Positions 1 through 8,289 of a stretch of DNA of 64,000 nt are shown one piece after another. The notes beneath the pieces are model-generated. The model was not told the origin of the DNA, did not search any database, and was given only the letters and a program-made list of their open reading frames with translations. The DNA is from Flavobacterium sp. ACN6 (GTDB lineage: Bacteria > Bacteroidota > Bacteroidia > Flavobacteriales > Flavobacteriaceae): positions 600,579 to 664,578 of the forward strand of contig NZ_MRCQ01000001.1 of NCBI RefSeq assembly GCF_002304005.1, in the 5' to 3' direction. Positions within the stretch are counted from its first letter, which is position 1, and the number at the start of each line of letters is the position of its first letter. The position numbers and the translations under genes are program-made.

Positions 1-30
1 TACTGATATTTTATATTTTCTTTTCGGCAT
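1..30 (-). CDS. 5' end of an unidentified gene cut by the window edge
   Basis: An ATG at 28-30 opens a minus-strand frame that reads MPKRKYKISV and leaves the window. A textbook Bacteroidota promoter lies directly upstream (49-79), which is the main reason to call a gene here. The N-terminus (basic, then an alternating YKISV strand) would fit a RelE/ParE-type toxin, and the preceding gene is antitoxin-like, but ten residues cannot establish that. Function unknown. Confidence 0.5.
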   Translation of the reverse strand, partial: MPKRKYKISV

Positions 31-48
31 GACATAAAATTTAGAGTG

Positions 49-79
49 CAAAAATAATACTTTTTAAAGGAATGGCAAA
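49..79 (-). promoter_or_regulatory. Promoter for the left-edge gene
   Basis: On the minus strand TTTG (76-79) is followed after 19 bases by TATTTTTG (49-56). This matches the Bacteroidota housekeeping consensus TTG / TAnnTTTG. The predicted transcription start is near 42, about 12 bases before the ATG at 30. Confidence 0.7.
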
Positions 80-115
80 GTATCTTTAAGATTGAAAAAC
101 ATTTCATTATACACA

Positions 116-367
116 CTACCAACTCCTAGATTCGCATTCTAATTCTTCTTGACTAACTATGTTTCCATTAATTATTTCCAATTTTGCATTTTTCAACTCT
201 TCCTTATAATCTACTTTATTAATAGGAATACCCAAAATTGAAAAAGCAACAATTTCTTTCTTATAGAATTCCCTAATTTGTTCACGATTTTCTTCTTGTA
301 ACTGTAAAACCTTCTTTAAGACAGAAATTGTTTTTGCATTTAGTTCTGTAATTATTGTTTTTTCCAT
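116..367 (-). CDS. Small hypothetical protein, antitoxin-like C-terminus
   Basis: 83 residues, ATG start. The N-terminal half is helical and charged (a likely amphipathic or coiled-coil stretch near residues 10-40). The C-terminus (AKLEIINGNIVSQEELECES then RSW) follows the layout of many Bacteroidota type II antitoxins: an EIxxGNIxSxEEL segment ending in a tryptophan. No toxin gene is fused or overlapping. The next gene downstream starts 85 bases away behind its own promoter, so the pairing is unproven. It could equally be an orphan antitoxin or an unrelated small protein. Confidence 0.6.
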   Translation of the reverse strand: MEKTIITELNAKTISVLKKVLQLQEENREQIREFYKKEIVAFSILGIPINKVDYKEELKNAKLEIINGNIVSQEELECESRSW

Positions 368-412
368 TAAAGATATATATTGGTTATTAAAAAATAATAA
401 TAAGATAAAAAC

Positions 413-468
413 TACAAAAAAAAAACCATTTCACATCAGTTTTAATTAAACTTCTGCAAAATGGTTTT
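413..468 (-). terminator. Terminator after the 501-911 lipoprotein gene
   Basis: AAAACCATTT (422-431) and AAATGGTTTT (459-468) form a perfect 10-bp stem around a 27-base loop. Read on the minus strand the stem is followed by a run of T. It sits about 30 bases after the lipoprotein stop codon. Confidence 0.6.
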
Positions 469-500
469 ACAACCTAAAAAAAATCAACTAAGCAAGTCGT

Positions 501-911
501 TTACTCTATGAAAACTTTATGAATCAAAAATTCTGTTTCTGATTTTTTGAATTTAATTTCGAAAGTTCCCTTTGTATCAGATTTAAATTTATAAACAGTC
601 TTTTTTGGTGATGGAACTTGTTGCGTACAAACTTCTGACGCGTATTTTACTTCAACCTGTAGCCCTTTAACTTTATCAATTAAAACTTCGCTAATTCTGT
701 CAAATTCTCCACAAGCATTATCTGCTACAAAAGTAACATCGTACGAAAGCTCTTCATTTACTTTTCCTGTTGCTGGTCCTGTAATTTCTGTTACTAATGC
801 AGCTTTTGTAGTTGGAGCTGGTGTTTTGTCATCGTCATCACTGCTGCATGAAATGAATGCAATTGATAAAAATAATACTACTAAAAATGATTTTAATCTA
901 AAACTTTTCAT
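501..911 (-). CDS. Putative surface-exposed lipoprotein
   Basis: 136 residues. It has a lipoprotein signal peptide: basic start, hydrophobic core, lipobox FISC with the cysteine near residue 22. SSDDDDK follows at once, the acidic export signal typical of outer-leaflet lipoproteins in Flavobacteriia. The mature part looks like a single beta-sandwich domain (GPATGKVNEE near residue 45) with two cysteines that could form a disulfide. I do not recognise the family. It is monocistronic, with its own terminator downstream and a 340-base gene-free stretch upstream. Confidence 0.75.
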   Translation of the reverse strand: MKSFRLKSFLVVLFLSIAFISCSSDDDDKTPAPTTKAALVTEITGPATGKVNEELSYDVTFVADNACGEFDRISEVLIDKVKGLQVEVKYASEVCTQQVPSPKKTVYKFKSDTKGTFEIKFKKSETEFLIHKVFIE

Positions 912-1087
912 ATAAAATAATAATTAATTGTTAATTACTATGAAGATGCGGCAAAGTTGCAATGGTTGCTTTGGTAAAAATGTTAAAAAAATCATTTACA
1001 GATTAAACACTTATAAATCAAAACCTTATTGATTAAAAAAAGTTTTCAAAATGAATCTATATCTTATAAAAATGAAAAGATATTGCG

Positions 1088-1157
1088 TAGCCCCGATAGA
1101 AGCGGTATCCTTTTTCCTGCTCCTTTAGCAGGGAAAAGATATAGCGGATAGCGGGAC
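1088..1157 (+). repeat. Dispersed palindromic repeat, copy 1
   Basis: 70-base element with two nested helices. An outer CCCG (1092-1095) pairs with CGGG (1152-1155). An inner stem, TTTTTCCTGC (1111-1120) against GCAGGGAAAA (1128-1137), closes a 7-base loop. A second copy lies at 40718-40788 and a longer diverged relative at 34885-35023. The two clear copies differ by compensatory changes in both helices. Intergenic, with no ORF inside. Confidence 0.75.
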
Positions 1158-1194
1158 AAAAAGTACTTTTGAAAATGAATTACTATGCTCATAA

Positions 1195-1225
1195 AACAAA
1201 AAAAACACCAGCGTTAACTGATGTT
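1195..1225 (-). terminator. Terminator after the DUF808 gene
   Basis: AACACCAG (1204-1211) pairs with CTGATGTT (1218-1225) with one G-U pair and a 6-base loop. A run of T follows on the minus strand. Confidence 0.7.
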
Positions 1226-1252
1226 TTAATTTAAAATATATTTAGTTTTAAT

Positions 1253-2137
1253 TTAAACTGTTTTCCTTTTAAAAATCTTCTTGAAGAGATTAACGAATGC
1301 TAAAACTACAAGACCAAGAATAAGTCCAATTGTAAATTCTTTGATGATGGCAGGAATATTAATTTTTTCTGCTAAATGATGAAAAAATGGAATGTGATGC
1401 ACGAAGATACCCCCAGCAACTAATAATAAAGCTATTGTACCAATTACGGTTAAACTTTTAATAATTAATGGAAGTGCTTTTACTAAGATATTACCAATAA
1501 ATTTTGATATACTTTTTTCTCTTTTACTAAATTTTATAAGCTTATAACCTGCTTCATCCATTCTAACAATAAGCGCAACAATACCATAAACACCAATAGT
1601 TGCAATTAATGCAATTATGGAAGTTACAACTATTTGCTGTATTAAGGGCTCTTCAACTACTGTACTCAAAGCGATAATTACAATTTCTACAGAAAGAATA
1701 AAATCGGTTATAATTGCCGATTTAATTTTTCCTTTTTCGGCTGCAAGAATTTCTTCTTCGGTTAAAACTTCGTCGGTAATTCCTTCTGATTCTTCGTGTT
1801 TGTGCGGAAATATAAATTCATATATTTTTTCGGCTCCTTCATAAGCTAAAAATAATCCTCCTAAAACTAGAATGACAATAATAGCAACTGGTAAAAAAGC
1901 ACTCAACAAGAACGCAATTGGAAGAATAATGATTTTATTAAGCAGTGAGCCTTTGCTGATTGCCCATAAAACCGGAAGTTCTCTTGATGAAGCAAATCCT
2001 GATGCTTTTTCAGCATTTACTGCTAAATCATCACCTAGAATTCCAGCTGTTTTCTTTGCAGCGACTTTACTCATTACTGCAACATCATCCATAATTGCTG
2101 CGATATCATCTAATAGAACGAAAAAACCTGAAGCCAT
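1253..2137 (-). CDS. yedI: DUF808 family inner-membrane protein (YedI-like)
   Basis: 294 residues, close to the family norm. The N-terminus MASGFFVLLDDIAAIMDDV, followed by MSKVAAKKTAGILGDDLAVN and SSRELPVLWAISKGS, is the conserved opening of the DUF808/YedI family. Several hydrophobic segments follow (about residues 70-100, 145-190, 215-245, 265-285), so it is a polytopic membrane protein. The family's function is not established. Monocistronic with its own terminator. Confidence 0.9.
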   Translation of the reverse strand: MASGFFVLLDDIAAIMDDVAVMSKVAAKKTAGILGDDLAVNAEKASGFASSRELPVLWAISKGSLLNKIIILPIAFLLSAFLPVAIIVILVLGGLFLAYEGAEKIYEFIFPHKHEESEGITDEVLTEEEILAAEKGKIKSAIITDFILSVEIVIIALSTVVEEPLIQQIVVTSIIALIATIGVYGIVALIVRMDEAGYKLIKFSKREKSISKFIGNILVKALPLIIKSLTVIGTIALLLVAGGIFVHHIPFFHHLAEKINIPAIIKEFTIGLILGLVVLAFVNLFKKIFKRKTV

Positions 2138-2255
2138 TTTTTAAATTTATTTTAGTGATGCGAATCTAGACATTTTGATGTAATCTTCCCAACAATTTGA
2201 CATCAAAAATTTGCTTTTTATTCGTAATTTTCTGTATTGTAGTTTTGCAGAAAAA

Positions 2256-2375
2256 TTAACTGCACTGTCCTAAAATTACCCAGATAATTATAAAAACTAA
2301 AATAGTTCCGAAACATCCTCCACCTAACTTTTTTGCACCGTATCCTGCGATTAAACCTCTAAATATATTATTCAT
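2256..2375 (-). CDS. 39-residue single-span membrane peptide
   Basis: An ATG at 2373-2375 opens a 39-codon frame ending in TAA at 2256-2258. The peptide starts MNNIFRGLIAGYGAKKLGGG, then CF, then a strongly hydrophobic helix (GTILVFIIIWVILG), and ends QCS. The architecture is a glycine-rich basic N-terminus plus one transmembrane helix. Small proteins with a similar GYGAKKLGGGC core recur, as far as I recall, in Flavobacterium genomes. It sits alone between the DUF808 gene and clpB. Function unknown. Confidence 0.65.
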   Translation of the reverse strand: MNNIFRGLIAGYGAKKLGGGCFGTILVFIIIWVILGQCS

Positions 2376-2493
2376 AGCTTCTTTTTTTTAAATTAATAAT
2401 TGAATTTTGCTTGATTTGTTTGAAGTTATAAAATTCATTTATTTTGATTGAAAAATTGTTACACGAATAAGGAGAAAAGTTTCAGAATTCACG

Positions 2494-2528
2494 GATAAAA
2501 AAAAGCACCAGTACAATTACTGATGCTT
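2494..2528 (-). terminator. Terminator after clpB
   Basis: AAGCACCAGT (2503-2512) pairs with ACTGATGCTT (2519-2528), a 10-bp stem with one G-U pair and a 6-base loop, followed on the minus strand by eight T. Confidence 0.8.
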
Positions 2529-2551
2529 TCTTAAGAGTAACAATGAAAAAA

Positions 2552-5149
2552 TTAATTAGCTGTCTGGTTTCTAAAAACCAATTTGCCATCAAAAGCATCT
2601 AACAAAATAATGCTTTCTGTTGTTATGTTTCCTGCCAGAATTTCTTTTGACAGCTGATTTAAAACCTCTCTTTGAACCACACGTTTTACGGGTCTTGCCC
2701 CAAATTGAGGATCATATCCTTTGTCTGACAAGTAAGCAATTGCTTCTGGAGTTGCATCCATAGTAATTCCCTGTAATGCCAGCATTTTGGTAACGCTTTT
2801 AAGCTGTAAGCCTACAATTTTTGAAATATTCTCAACTGTAAGCGGCGTAAACATTACGATTTCATCAATACGGTTTATAAATTCCGGACGAACAGTTTGT
2901 TTTAATAATCCTAAAACTTCGTTTTTAGCTGCTTCTGTAGCTGCTTCAACACCGCCTTTTAGATTCTCAAACTTTTCTTGTATAATCTGGCTTCCCATGT
3001 TAGAAGTCATGATAATAATTGTGTTTTTGAAATCGGCTAGACGACCTTTGTTATCGGTTAAACGTCCTTCATCTAGAACCTGCAATAAGATATTGAATGT
3101 ATCTGGATGCGCTTTTTCGATCTCGTCTAACAAAATTACTGAATAAGGTTTTCTACGAACCGCTTCTGTCAATTGACCACCTTCATCATAACCTACATAT
3201 CCTGGAGGCGCACCAACCAAACGGCTCACACTGTGGCGTTCTTGATACTCACTCATATCGATACGCGTCATGGCATTTTCATCATCAAAAAGATATTCTG
3301 CTAATGCTTTTGCTAATTCCGTTTTACCAACTCCGGTTGTTCCTAAGAATAAGAATGTTCCAACTGGTTTTTTCATATCCTGCAAACCGGCGCGGCTTCT
3401 ACGAACGGCATCACTCACCGCTTCAATTGCTTCTTCCTGCCCCACTACACGTTTGTGCAGTTCGTCTTCTAAATGCAATAGTTTTTCTCTTTCTGTCTGA
3501 AGCATTTTCATAACTGGAATTCCAGTCCATTTTGCTACAACTTCTGCAATATCTTCTCTGGTTACTTCTTCTTTGATTAAAGAAGTTCCAGATTGAAACT
3601 CTAATAATTGTTTTTGCAAAGCTTCTTGACGTTCCTGCGCTTCTTTTATTTTTCCATAGCGAATTTCAGCTACTTTTCCGTAATCACCTTCACGTTCTGC
3701 ACGTTCTGCTTCATATTTAAAGTCTTCAATTTCCAGTTTTACAGCCTGAATTCCGTCAACAATATCTTTTTCAGATTTCCATCTGGCGTAGATTTCGTTG
3801 CGTTCTTCTTTTAAATTCGCTAAATCCATTCCTAAGATCTTCAGCTTACTTTCTTCTTTCTCACGCTTAATGGCTTCGATCTCGATTTCCAACTGCATGA
3901 TTTTACGATCCAAAACATCCAGTTCTTCTGGTTTTGAATTGATTTCCATACGAAGTTTAGAAGCCGCTTCGTCCATTAAGTCAATTGCTTTATCTGGTAA
4001 AAAACGATTGGTAATATATCGCTGCGAAAGTTCAACCGCTGCAATAATTGCTTCGTCTTTAATCTGTACTTTATGGTGCGTTTCGTATTTTTCTTTGATG
4101 CCGCGTAAAATTGAAATTGCACTTTCTGTATCTGGTTCGTCAATTAAAACCTTTTGAAAACGTCTTTCAAGCGCTTTATCTTTTTCAAAATATTTTTGAT
4201 ATTCATCTAAAGTCGTTGCACCAATCGCTCTTAATTCACCACGAGCCAAAGCTGGTTTCAGGATATTAGCGGCATCCATTGCGCCTTCTCCTCCACCTGC
4301 TCCTACCAGCGTATGAATTTCATCTATAAATAAAACGATATCACCTTCGGCAGAAGTTACTTCTTTTACAACCGATTTTAAACGTTCTTCAAATTCTCCT
4401 TTGAATTTCGCTCCTGCAATCAAAGCCCCCATATCTAATGAGAAAACGATTTTATCTTTTAAATTTTCTGGAACGTCTCCATCAACAATTCTGTGCGCTA
4501 AACCTTCTGCAATTGCGGTTTTACCAACACCAGGTTCACCAATAAGCATTGGGTTGTTTTTTGTTCTACGAGTCAAAATCTGCAATACACGGCGGATTTC
4601 TTCGTCACGTCCAATAACTGGATCTAGTTTCCCTGTACGTGCTAATTCGTTTAAGTTTTTAGCATATTTATTCAACGAATTGTATGTTTCTTCTGCTGAT
4701 GCCGAAGTTACTCTTTCGCCTTTACGTAATTCCTCGATTGCTGCTTTAAGACCTTTTCCAGTAACTCCCTGATCTTTTAAAATCTGAGAAACTTTACTTT
4801 TTGAGTCAAAAATGGCTAAGATTAAATGTTCGATCGAAACATATTCGTCGTTCATTTTTTGTGCGATAATTTCAGCTTCATTCAAAGCTTTATTTGCGTC
4901 TCTGGAAAGTAAAATATCACCTCCTGAAACTTTTGGAAAACTCTGAATTGTACTGTCTAAAATTTGTAAAAACAAAGGCACGTTTACGTTTAACTTTTTC
5001 AAAATAAACGGCGCCACGTTTTCATCAACTTCAAAAATAGCTTTGAAAATGTGTTCATTTTCAATTTGCTGCTGGCCGTTTCGCTGTGCTAATTGCTGCG
5101 ACAACTGAATGGCTTCCTGCGATTTAATAGTAAACTTGTTAATATTCAT
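2552..5149 (-). CDS. clpB: ATP-dependent disaggregase ClpB
   Basis: 865 residues from the ATG at 5147-5149. An upstream TTG at 5185 would add 12 unlikely residues; [18 protein letters not shown] is the expected ClpB start. Order: Clp N-domain repeats (about 1-145), AAA+ module 1 with Walker A GEPGVGKT at 204-211, a long coiled-coil M-domain (about 400-520) that separates ClpB from ClpA/C, AAA+ module 2 with Walker A GTTGVGKT near 605, and the C-terminal ClpB domain. It works with DnaK to pull apart aggregated proteins in the cytoplasm. Monocistronic, terminator at 2494-2528. Confidence 0.97.
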   Translation of the reverse strand: MNINKFTIKSQEAIQLSQQLAQRNGQQQIENEHIFKAIFEVDENVAPFILKKLNVNVPLFLQILDSTIQSFPKVSGGDILLSRDANKALNEAEIIAQKMNDEYVSIEHLILAIFDSKSKVSQILKDQGVTGKGLKAAIEELRKGERVTSASAEETYNSLNKYAKNLNELARTGKLDPVIGRDEEIRRVLQILTRRTKNNPMLIGEPGVGKTAIAEGLAHRIVDGDVPENLKDKIVFSLDMGALIAGAKFKGEFEERLKSVVKEVTSAEGDIVLFIDEIHTLVGAGGGEGAMDAANILKPALARGELRAIGATTLDEYQKYFEKDKALERRFQKVLIDEPDTESAISILRGIKEKYETHHKVQIKDEAIIAAVELSQRYITNRFLPDKAIDLMDEAASKLRMEINSKPEELDVLDRKIMQLEIEIEAIKREKEESKLKILGMDLANLKEERNEIYARWKSEKDIVDGIQAVKLEIEDFKYEAERAEREGDYGKVAEIRYGKIKEAQERQEALQKQLLEFQSGTSLIKEEVTREDIAEVVAKWTGIPVMKMLQTEREKLLHLEDELHKRVVGQEEAIEAVSDAVRRSRAGLQDMKKPVGTFLFLGTTGVGKTELAKALAEYLFDDENAMTRIDMSEYQERHSVSRLVGAPPGYVGYDEGGQLTEAVRRKPYSVILLDEIEKAHPDTFNILLQVLDEGRLTDNKGRLADFKNTIIIMTSNMGSQIIQEKFENLKGGVEAATEAAKNEVLGLLKQTVRPEFINRIDEIVMFTPLTVENISKIVGLQLKSVTKMLALQGITMDATPEAIAYLSDKGYDPQFGARPVKRVVQREVLNQLSKEILAGNITTESIILLDAFDGKLVFRNQTAN

Positions 5150-5350
5150 ATTTTTATCGATTTGATTTATTTGTTTGATATTCAATAAGATTAAAGTTAC
5201 AATTTATTGAGATACATTTTTAACTCAAATATTCTAACTTTGTACTGGAATAGTCAAATTATATTCCATATCAAAAAAACAGACAAAAAGGCACTAAAAC
5301 AGATAATTATCTCATTTTTAAATGTCAAAAAGTCATAAAACAAGCCAAAT

Positions 5351-5740
5351 ATGAGTTTTTTCAATTCAATCTTCGGAAGTTCAGAGAACTCAGAAGCTCC
5401 AAAAAGTAAAGTAAACTGGACAGAATTAACAGATATTATTCAATTAATGGAAGTTCAGGAAATTTCTATCGAAAAACCTGTTGTAATCTTTAAACACAGC
5501 ACAAGATGCAGTATCAGCCGAATGGCATTAAAACAATTTGAAAGAGATTATGATCTTGAAGGAGTTGTTGATGCTTATTTCTTAGATTTGATCGCGCACC
5601 GTGATATTTCAAATGAAATTGCAAGTAGATTCGGCGTATATCATGAATCTCCGCAATTAATTTTAATCAAAAACGGAAAAGCCGTTTACAATGTTTCGCA
5701 CAGCGATATTGATGCACAGGCATTGAAAAGCAAAATATAA
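5351..5740 (+). CDS. ytxJ: Bacillithiol-system monothiol protein YtxJ
   Basis: 129 residues with a thioredoxin-like fold (DUF2847/YtxJ family). The redox motif is HSTRCSISRMAL near residues 49-60, with a single cysteine where thioredoxins have CxxC. This fits a monothiol bacilliredoxin-like protein that removes bacillithiol from oxidised proteins. Cytosolic, with no signal peptide. The upstream region carries a TAACTTTG box at 5235-5242 as a possible -7 element. It is divergent from clpB, which could suggest shared stress regulation, but I see no shared operator. Confidence 0.88.
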   Translation: MSFFNSIFGSSENSEAPKSKVNWTELTDIIQLMEVQEISIEKPVVIFKHSTRCSISRMALKQFERDYDLEGVVDAYFLDLIAHRDISNEIASRFGVYHESPQLILIKNGKAVYNVSHSDIDAQALKSKI

Positions 5741-5861
5741 TTTAGTGTGAAATCTAAAATGATATTTGTAAAATGTGAGATGTAAACTAAACAAAGTTTA
5801 TGTCCCACATTTTAATTTTACATTTTACTTTTCACAATTAACAATTAATAATTACCATTAC

Positions 5862-7028
5862 TTAATAACTTCCTCCAGAACCGCCTCCACTAAAGCCTCC
5901 GTCTCCAAATTCCATTGGAGAAGCTTGTGGTTTTACTTCTGGTTTCATTCCAAATGAAGAAGCCACAACTAAAGCTTCAGCATTTAAAAGAGTATCTGAA
6001 TGATTGATTCGATCTGGTTTAAAGGTTAAACCGCTTTCTTTTTCTTTTAATTTTTTAATAGAAAAGTACGCAATCACAAATAAAACCAAACCACCGAGAG
6101 TCAGCGCTACTTCTGCAGGCAAAACGGCATAGTAGAATCTAATCGTATAAATTGAAAATGCAATTACCAAAAAGCTGATCCAAAGCATTATTCTATCTTT
6201 TGTTTTTAAGGCGTGGACCAAATAAACTATTGGAACAATGAAAGTAAATCCGTAAAAGAAAAATGCAAACGGAATATCTGTTCCAGGTTTAACTTCGGTT
6301 CCTAAAAGTTCTTCAGAAAGCTCTCTAACTACCAAATAATTACAAGAAAGATAAAACAGCACCAGACAGAAACTGTTGGCTAGTAAAAGTCCGTTGTAAT
6401 AATAACTTTCATTTAGATTATGGATTAATTTCTTTGTTAGAAAATAAAAAACAGCAGCAAAAATCATGGCTGTAAAAGGCAGAATCGTTTTTCCTATATC
6501 GCCAAATTCAAACATTCCGAAAAATAAAAAAGCTGTTATCGCAAAACAGAAAACCAACATGGACAGCAAATGCAGATATCTCAAAAACATATAGATTGCA
6601 CAAACAGCGACAAAAAAAGCGATCACCATTTCATATCCTTCTGTTGTAATGGCAATAGCTACGCCTAGATTCATAATTGTGCCTAAAATAAACGCATCGT
6701 CTAAACCATGATTGCGAAAATTTTGTTTTGCCAGCATTTCGCATCCCACAAAACCAATTATCGTAAAAAGATAAAAGCATATTTCAAAATATATACGTTC
6801 AGAACTTATTCCAAAAATAGAAAGCGCTCCGCATATTGAGCTGTATAATAAAGATCCCAGCAAAAAGAAACCTATTCGAACTAAAATATTATCTTGACTT
6901 TTAAAAACGGGTAGTTCTTTCTCTATAAATTTTCTTTGTTCCTTACTTATAAAACCACCTTTGTATAAAGTTGCAGCCTCATCAACCAAAGCTTCATTAT
7001 TCAATAACTGTTTGTTGTGTACTATCAT
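5862..7028 (-). CDS. Polytopic membrane protein, partner of the DUF2157 gene
   Basis: 388 residues with about ten hydrophobic segments between residues 50 and 330, and a cytoplasmic-looking N-terminal part (EEALVDEAATLYKGGFISKEQ-like helices). The C-terminus is a glycine/serine tail (FGDGGFSGGGSGGSY), as in TPM/YgcG-type proteins and some membrane-bound hypothetical proteins. The ATG overlaps the stop of the upstream gene (7025-7028), so the two are translationally coupled and probably act together. The N-terminal layout resembles its partner, suggesting an old duplication. Function unknown. Confidence 0.8.
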   Translation of the reverse strand: MIVHNKQLLNNEALVDEAATLYKGGFISKEQRKFIEKELPVFKSQDNILVRIGFFLLGSLLYSSICGALSIFGISSERIYFEICFYLFTIIGFVGCEMLAKQNFRNHGLDDAFILGTIMNLGVAIAITTEGYEMVIAFFVAVCAIYMFLRYLHLLSMLVFCFAITAFLFFGMFEFGDIGKTILPFTAMIFAAVFYFLTKKLIHNLNESYYYNGLLLANSFCLVLFYLSCNYLVVRELSEELLGTEVKPGTDIPFAFFFYGFTFIVPIVYLVHALKTKDRIMLWISFLVIAFSIYTIRFYYAVLPAEVALTLGGLVLFVIAYFSIKKLKEKESGLTFKPDRINHSDTLLNAEALVVASSFGMKPEVKPQASPMEFGDGGFSGGGSGGSY

Positions 7029-8023
7029 GCTGCAATTTCTTTATGAAAGTTTTTAATTAATTTGATGAACATTACAATTGAACCGATGAAATATAATGGC
7101 AATAGAAAAAGAAATAATTCCCAAATATTAGAAAAATCAACGTTCTCAAAAATCCTAAACAAAAGTATATTTGCACCTATATACCCATACACAATCATAA
7201 AAACATAAAGAGACATGGCCTTTAATTGGTAGCTGATTTTGTAAAAATAAAATGTAGAACCAGCTAAAATAACCGCAAAAATCATCCAGATTAAACTGTA
7301 ATGATGCAGTAAATTGGCCAAAGAAGAGATACTGATAATATGTAATGCGAAAGTGAGGAAGATCAAACTAAAATGCGTTTTTAATGAAATTCGATTACTA
7401 TAAATCGTCCACAATATCAGTAAAACTCCCAACATAACAGCAGAATAACTTAAACTTTCATTGGAATAAAAATCATTGTCGTTTAATAAATCCTGAGGTG
7501 TTACCGAAAGTCCGATGTAAGCCGTCAAACCAGTTACAGCGATAGTCAAAACACTTTTATTGTCGAAATAATAAGCACAAAAGAAACTGACTATGGTTGG
7601 TACTAAAGTCGCTAAACCGTAATGTTCTCCAAAAGGTTTATATTGAAATTGGAGGTAACCAATAAAAATACAAGTTAAAATATTAGCTAATAGTACTAAA
7701 TATTCTAAAACGGGATGTTCGAAAGTGGTTTCTGTTTTTTGAAAACCTTTGGAATTTTTAAAACAGTAGAAAAAACAGAACGCTATTACAACCAAAAGAA
7801 GCGAAAGAATAGCAATATGACCAATGGTATCTATGTTTTCGTAAATCAGGATTCCGATTCCTGAGGTAAATAATAAAACAGATAAATAAAGAAATAGCTT
7901 TAACTCGGCGTTTAAAGAAAAGATGTTCAAATTTCGATAAGCCTTGACTTCTTCAAATTGATTTTCGGTAATCAAACCTTTCTCAAAAAGATTTAGAGTC
8001 GACTGCTCTTTAAATTTTTTCAT
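7025..8023 (-). CDS. DUF2157 domain membrane protein
   Basis: 332 residues. The N-terminal 40 residues (LFEKGLITENQFEEVKAYR) form the short helical module seen before the membrane part in DUF2157 proteins. About nine transmembrane segments follow from residue 42 to the end. It is the first gene of a two-gene operon with the coupled membrane protein downstream. The family has no assigned biochemical role. Confidence 0.82.
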   Translation of the reverse strand: MKKFKEQSTLNLFEKGLITENQFEEVKAYRNLNIFSLNAELKLFLYLSVLLFTSGIGILIYENIDTIGHIAILSLLLVVIAFCFFYCFKNSKGFQKTETTFEHPVLEYLVLLANILTCIFIGYLQFQYKPFGEHYGLATLVPTIVSFFCAYYFDNKSVLTIAVTGLTAYIGLSVTPQDLLNDNDFYSNESLSYSAVMLGVLLILWTIYSNRISLKTHFSLIFLTFALHIISISSLANLLHHYSLIWMIFAVILAGSTFYFYKISYQLKAMSLYVFMIVYGYIGANILLFRIFENVDFSNIWELFLFLLPLYFIGSIVMFIKLIKNFHKEIAA

Positions 8024-8212
8024 TGATACTATTTAAAGTGATTATCAAATATATGTATTTAGCATGAATTTTCTCCTTATAGTTAAACCTTTTAGTCATC
8101 ATAATATTGTTTTACTCTCACTATTAGTAATTTAATATAAAACAATAGTGTAAAAAAAACACTTATAATTCTTATAATCAAAACTTTATAGTATAATTAT
8201 TTGATAAATTAA

Positions 8213-8242
8213 TTTGAAATTATTTTTATTCTTTTACATTTG
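8213..8242 (+). promoter_or_regulatory. Promoter of the pectate lyase gene
   Basis: TTTG (8213-8216), an 18-base spacer, then TACATTTG (8235-8242) match the Bacteroidota TTG / TAnnTTTG consensus. The start codon is 48 bases downstream. Confidence 0.7.
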
Positions 8243-8256
8243 TGCAATCGATTACA
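8243..8256 (+). promoter_or_regulatory. LacI-type operator at the pectate lyase promoter
   Basis: TGCAATCGATTACA is a 14-base near-perfect palindrome centred on CG. It fits the LacI/CcpA-family operator pattern TGNAANCGNTTNCA. It abuts the -7 element and covers the predicted transcription start, a position where a bound repressor would block initiation. No LacI-family regulator is encoded in the window. Confidence 0.55.
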
Positions 8257-8289
8257 TTTACTATTTAAACCACAAAAAACCACACTGAA

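Larger units (their letters stand above)
912..1252. other. Gene-free stretch with one dispersed palindrome and a terminator
   Basis: 341 bases without a credible ORF. It contains the dispersed repeat at 1088-1157 and the terminator of the DUF808 gene at 1195-1225. The rest is plain AT-rich sequence in which I see nothing else. Confidence 0.6.

Noticed and set aside
3097..3513. 138-codon plus-strand frame opposite clpB
   Set aside because: Antisense shadow of the conserved ClpB AAA+ module 2.
5150..5185. N-terminal extension of ClpB from a TTG codon
   Set aside because: The internal ATG at 5147-5149 gives the usual ClpB N-terminus. The same reasoning moved the starts of argE, argB, proB, the M1 peptidase, the glycosyltransferase, bamD and ligA.
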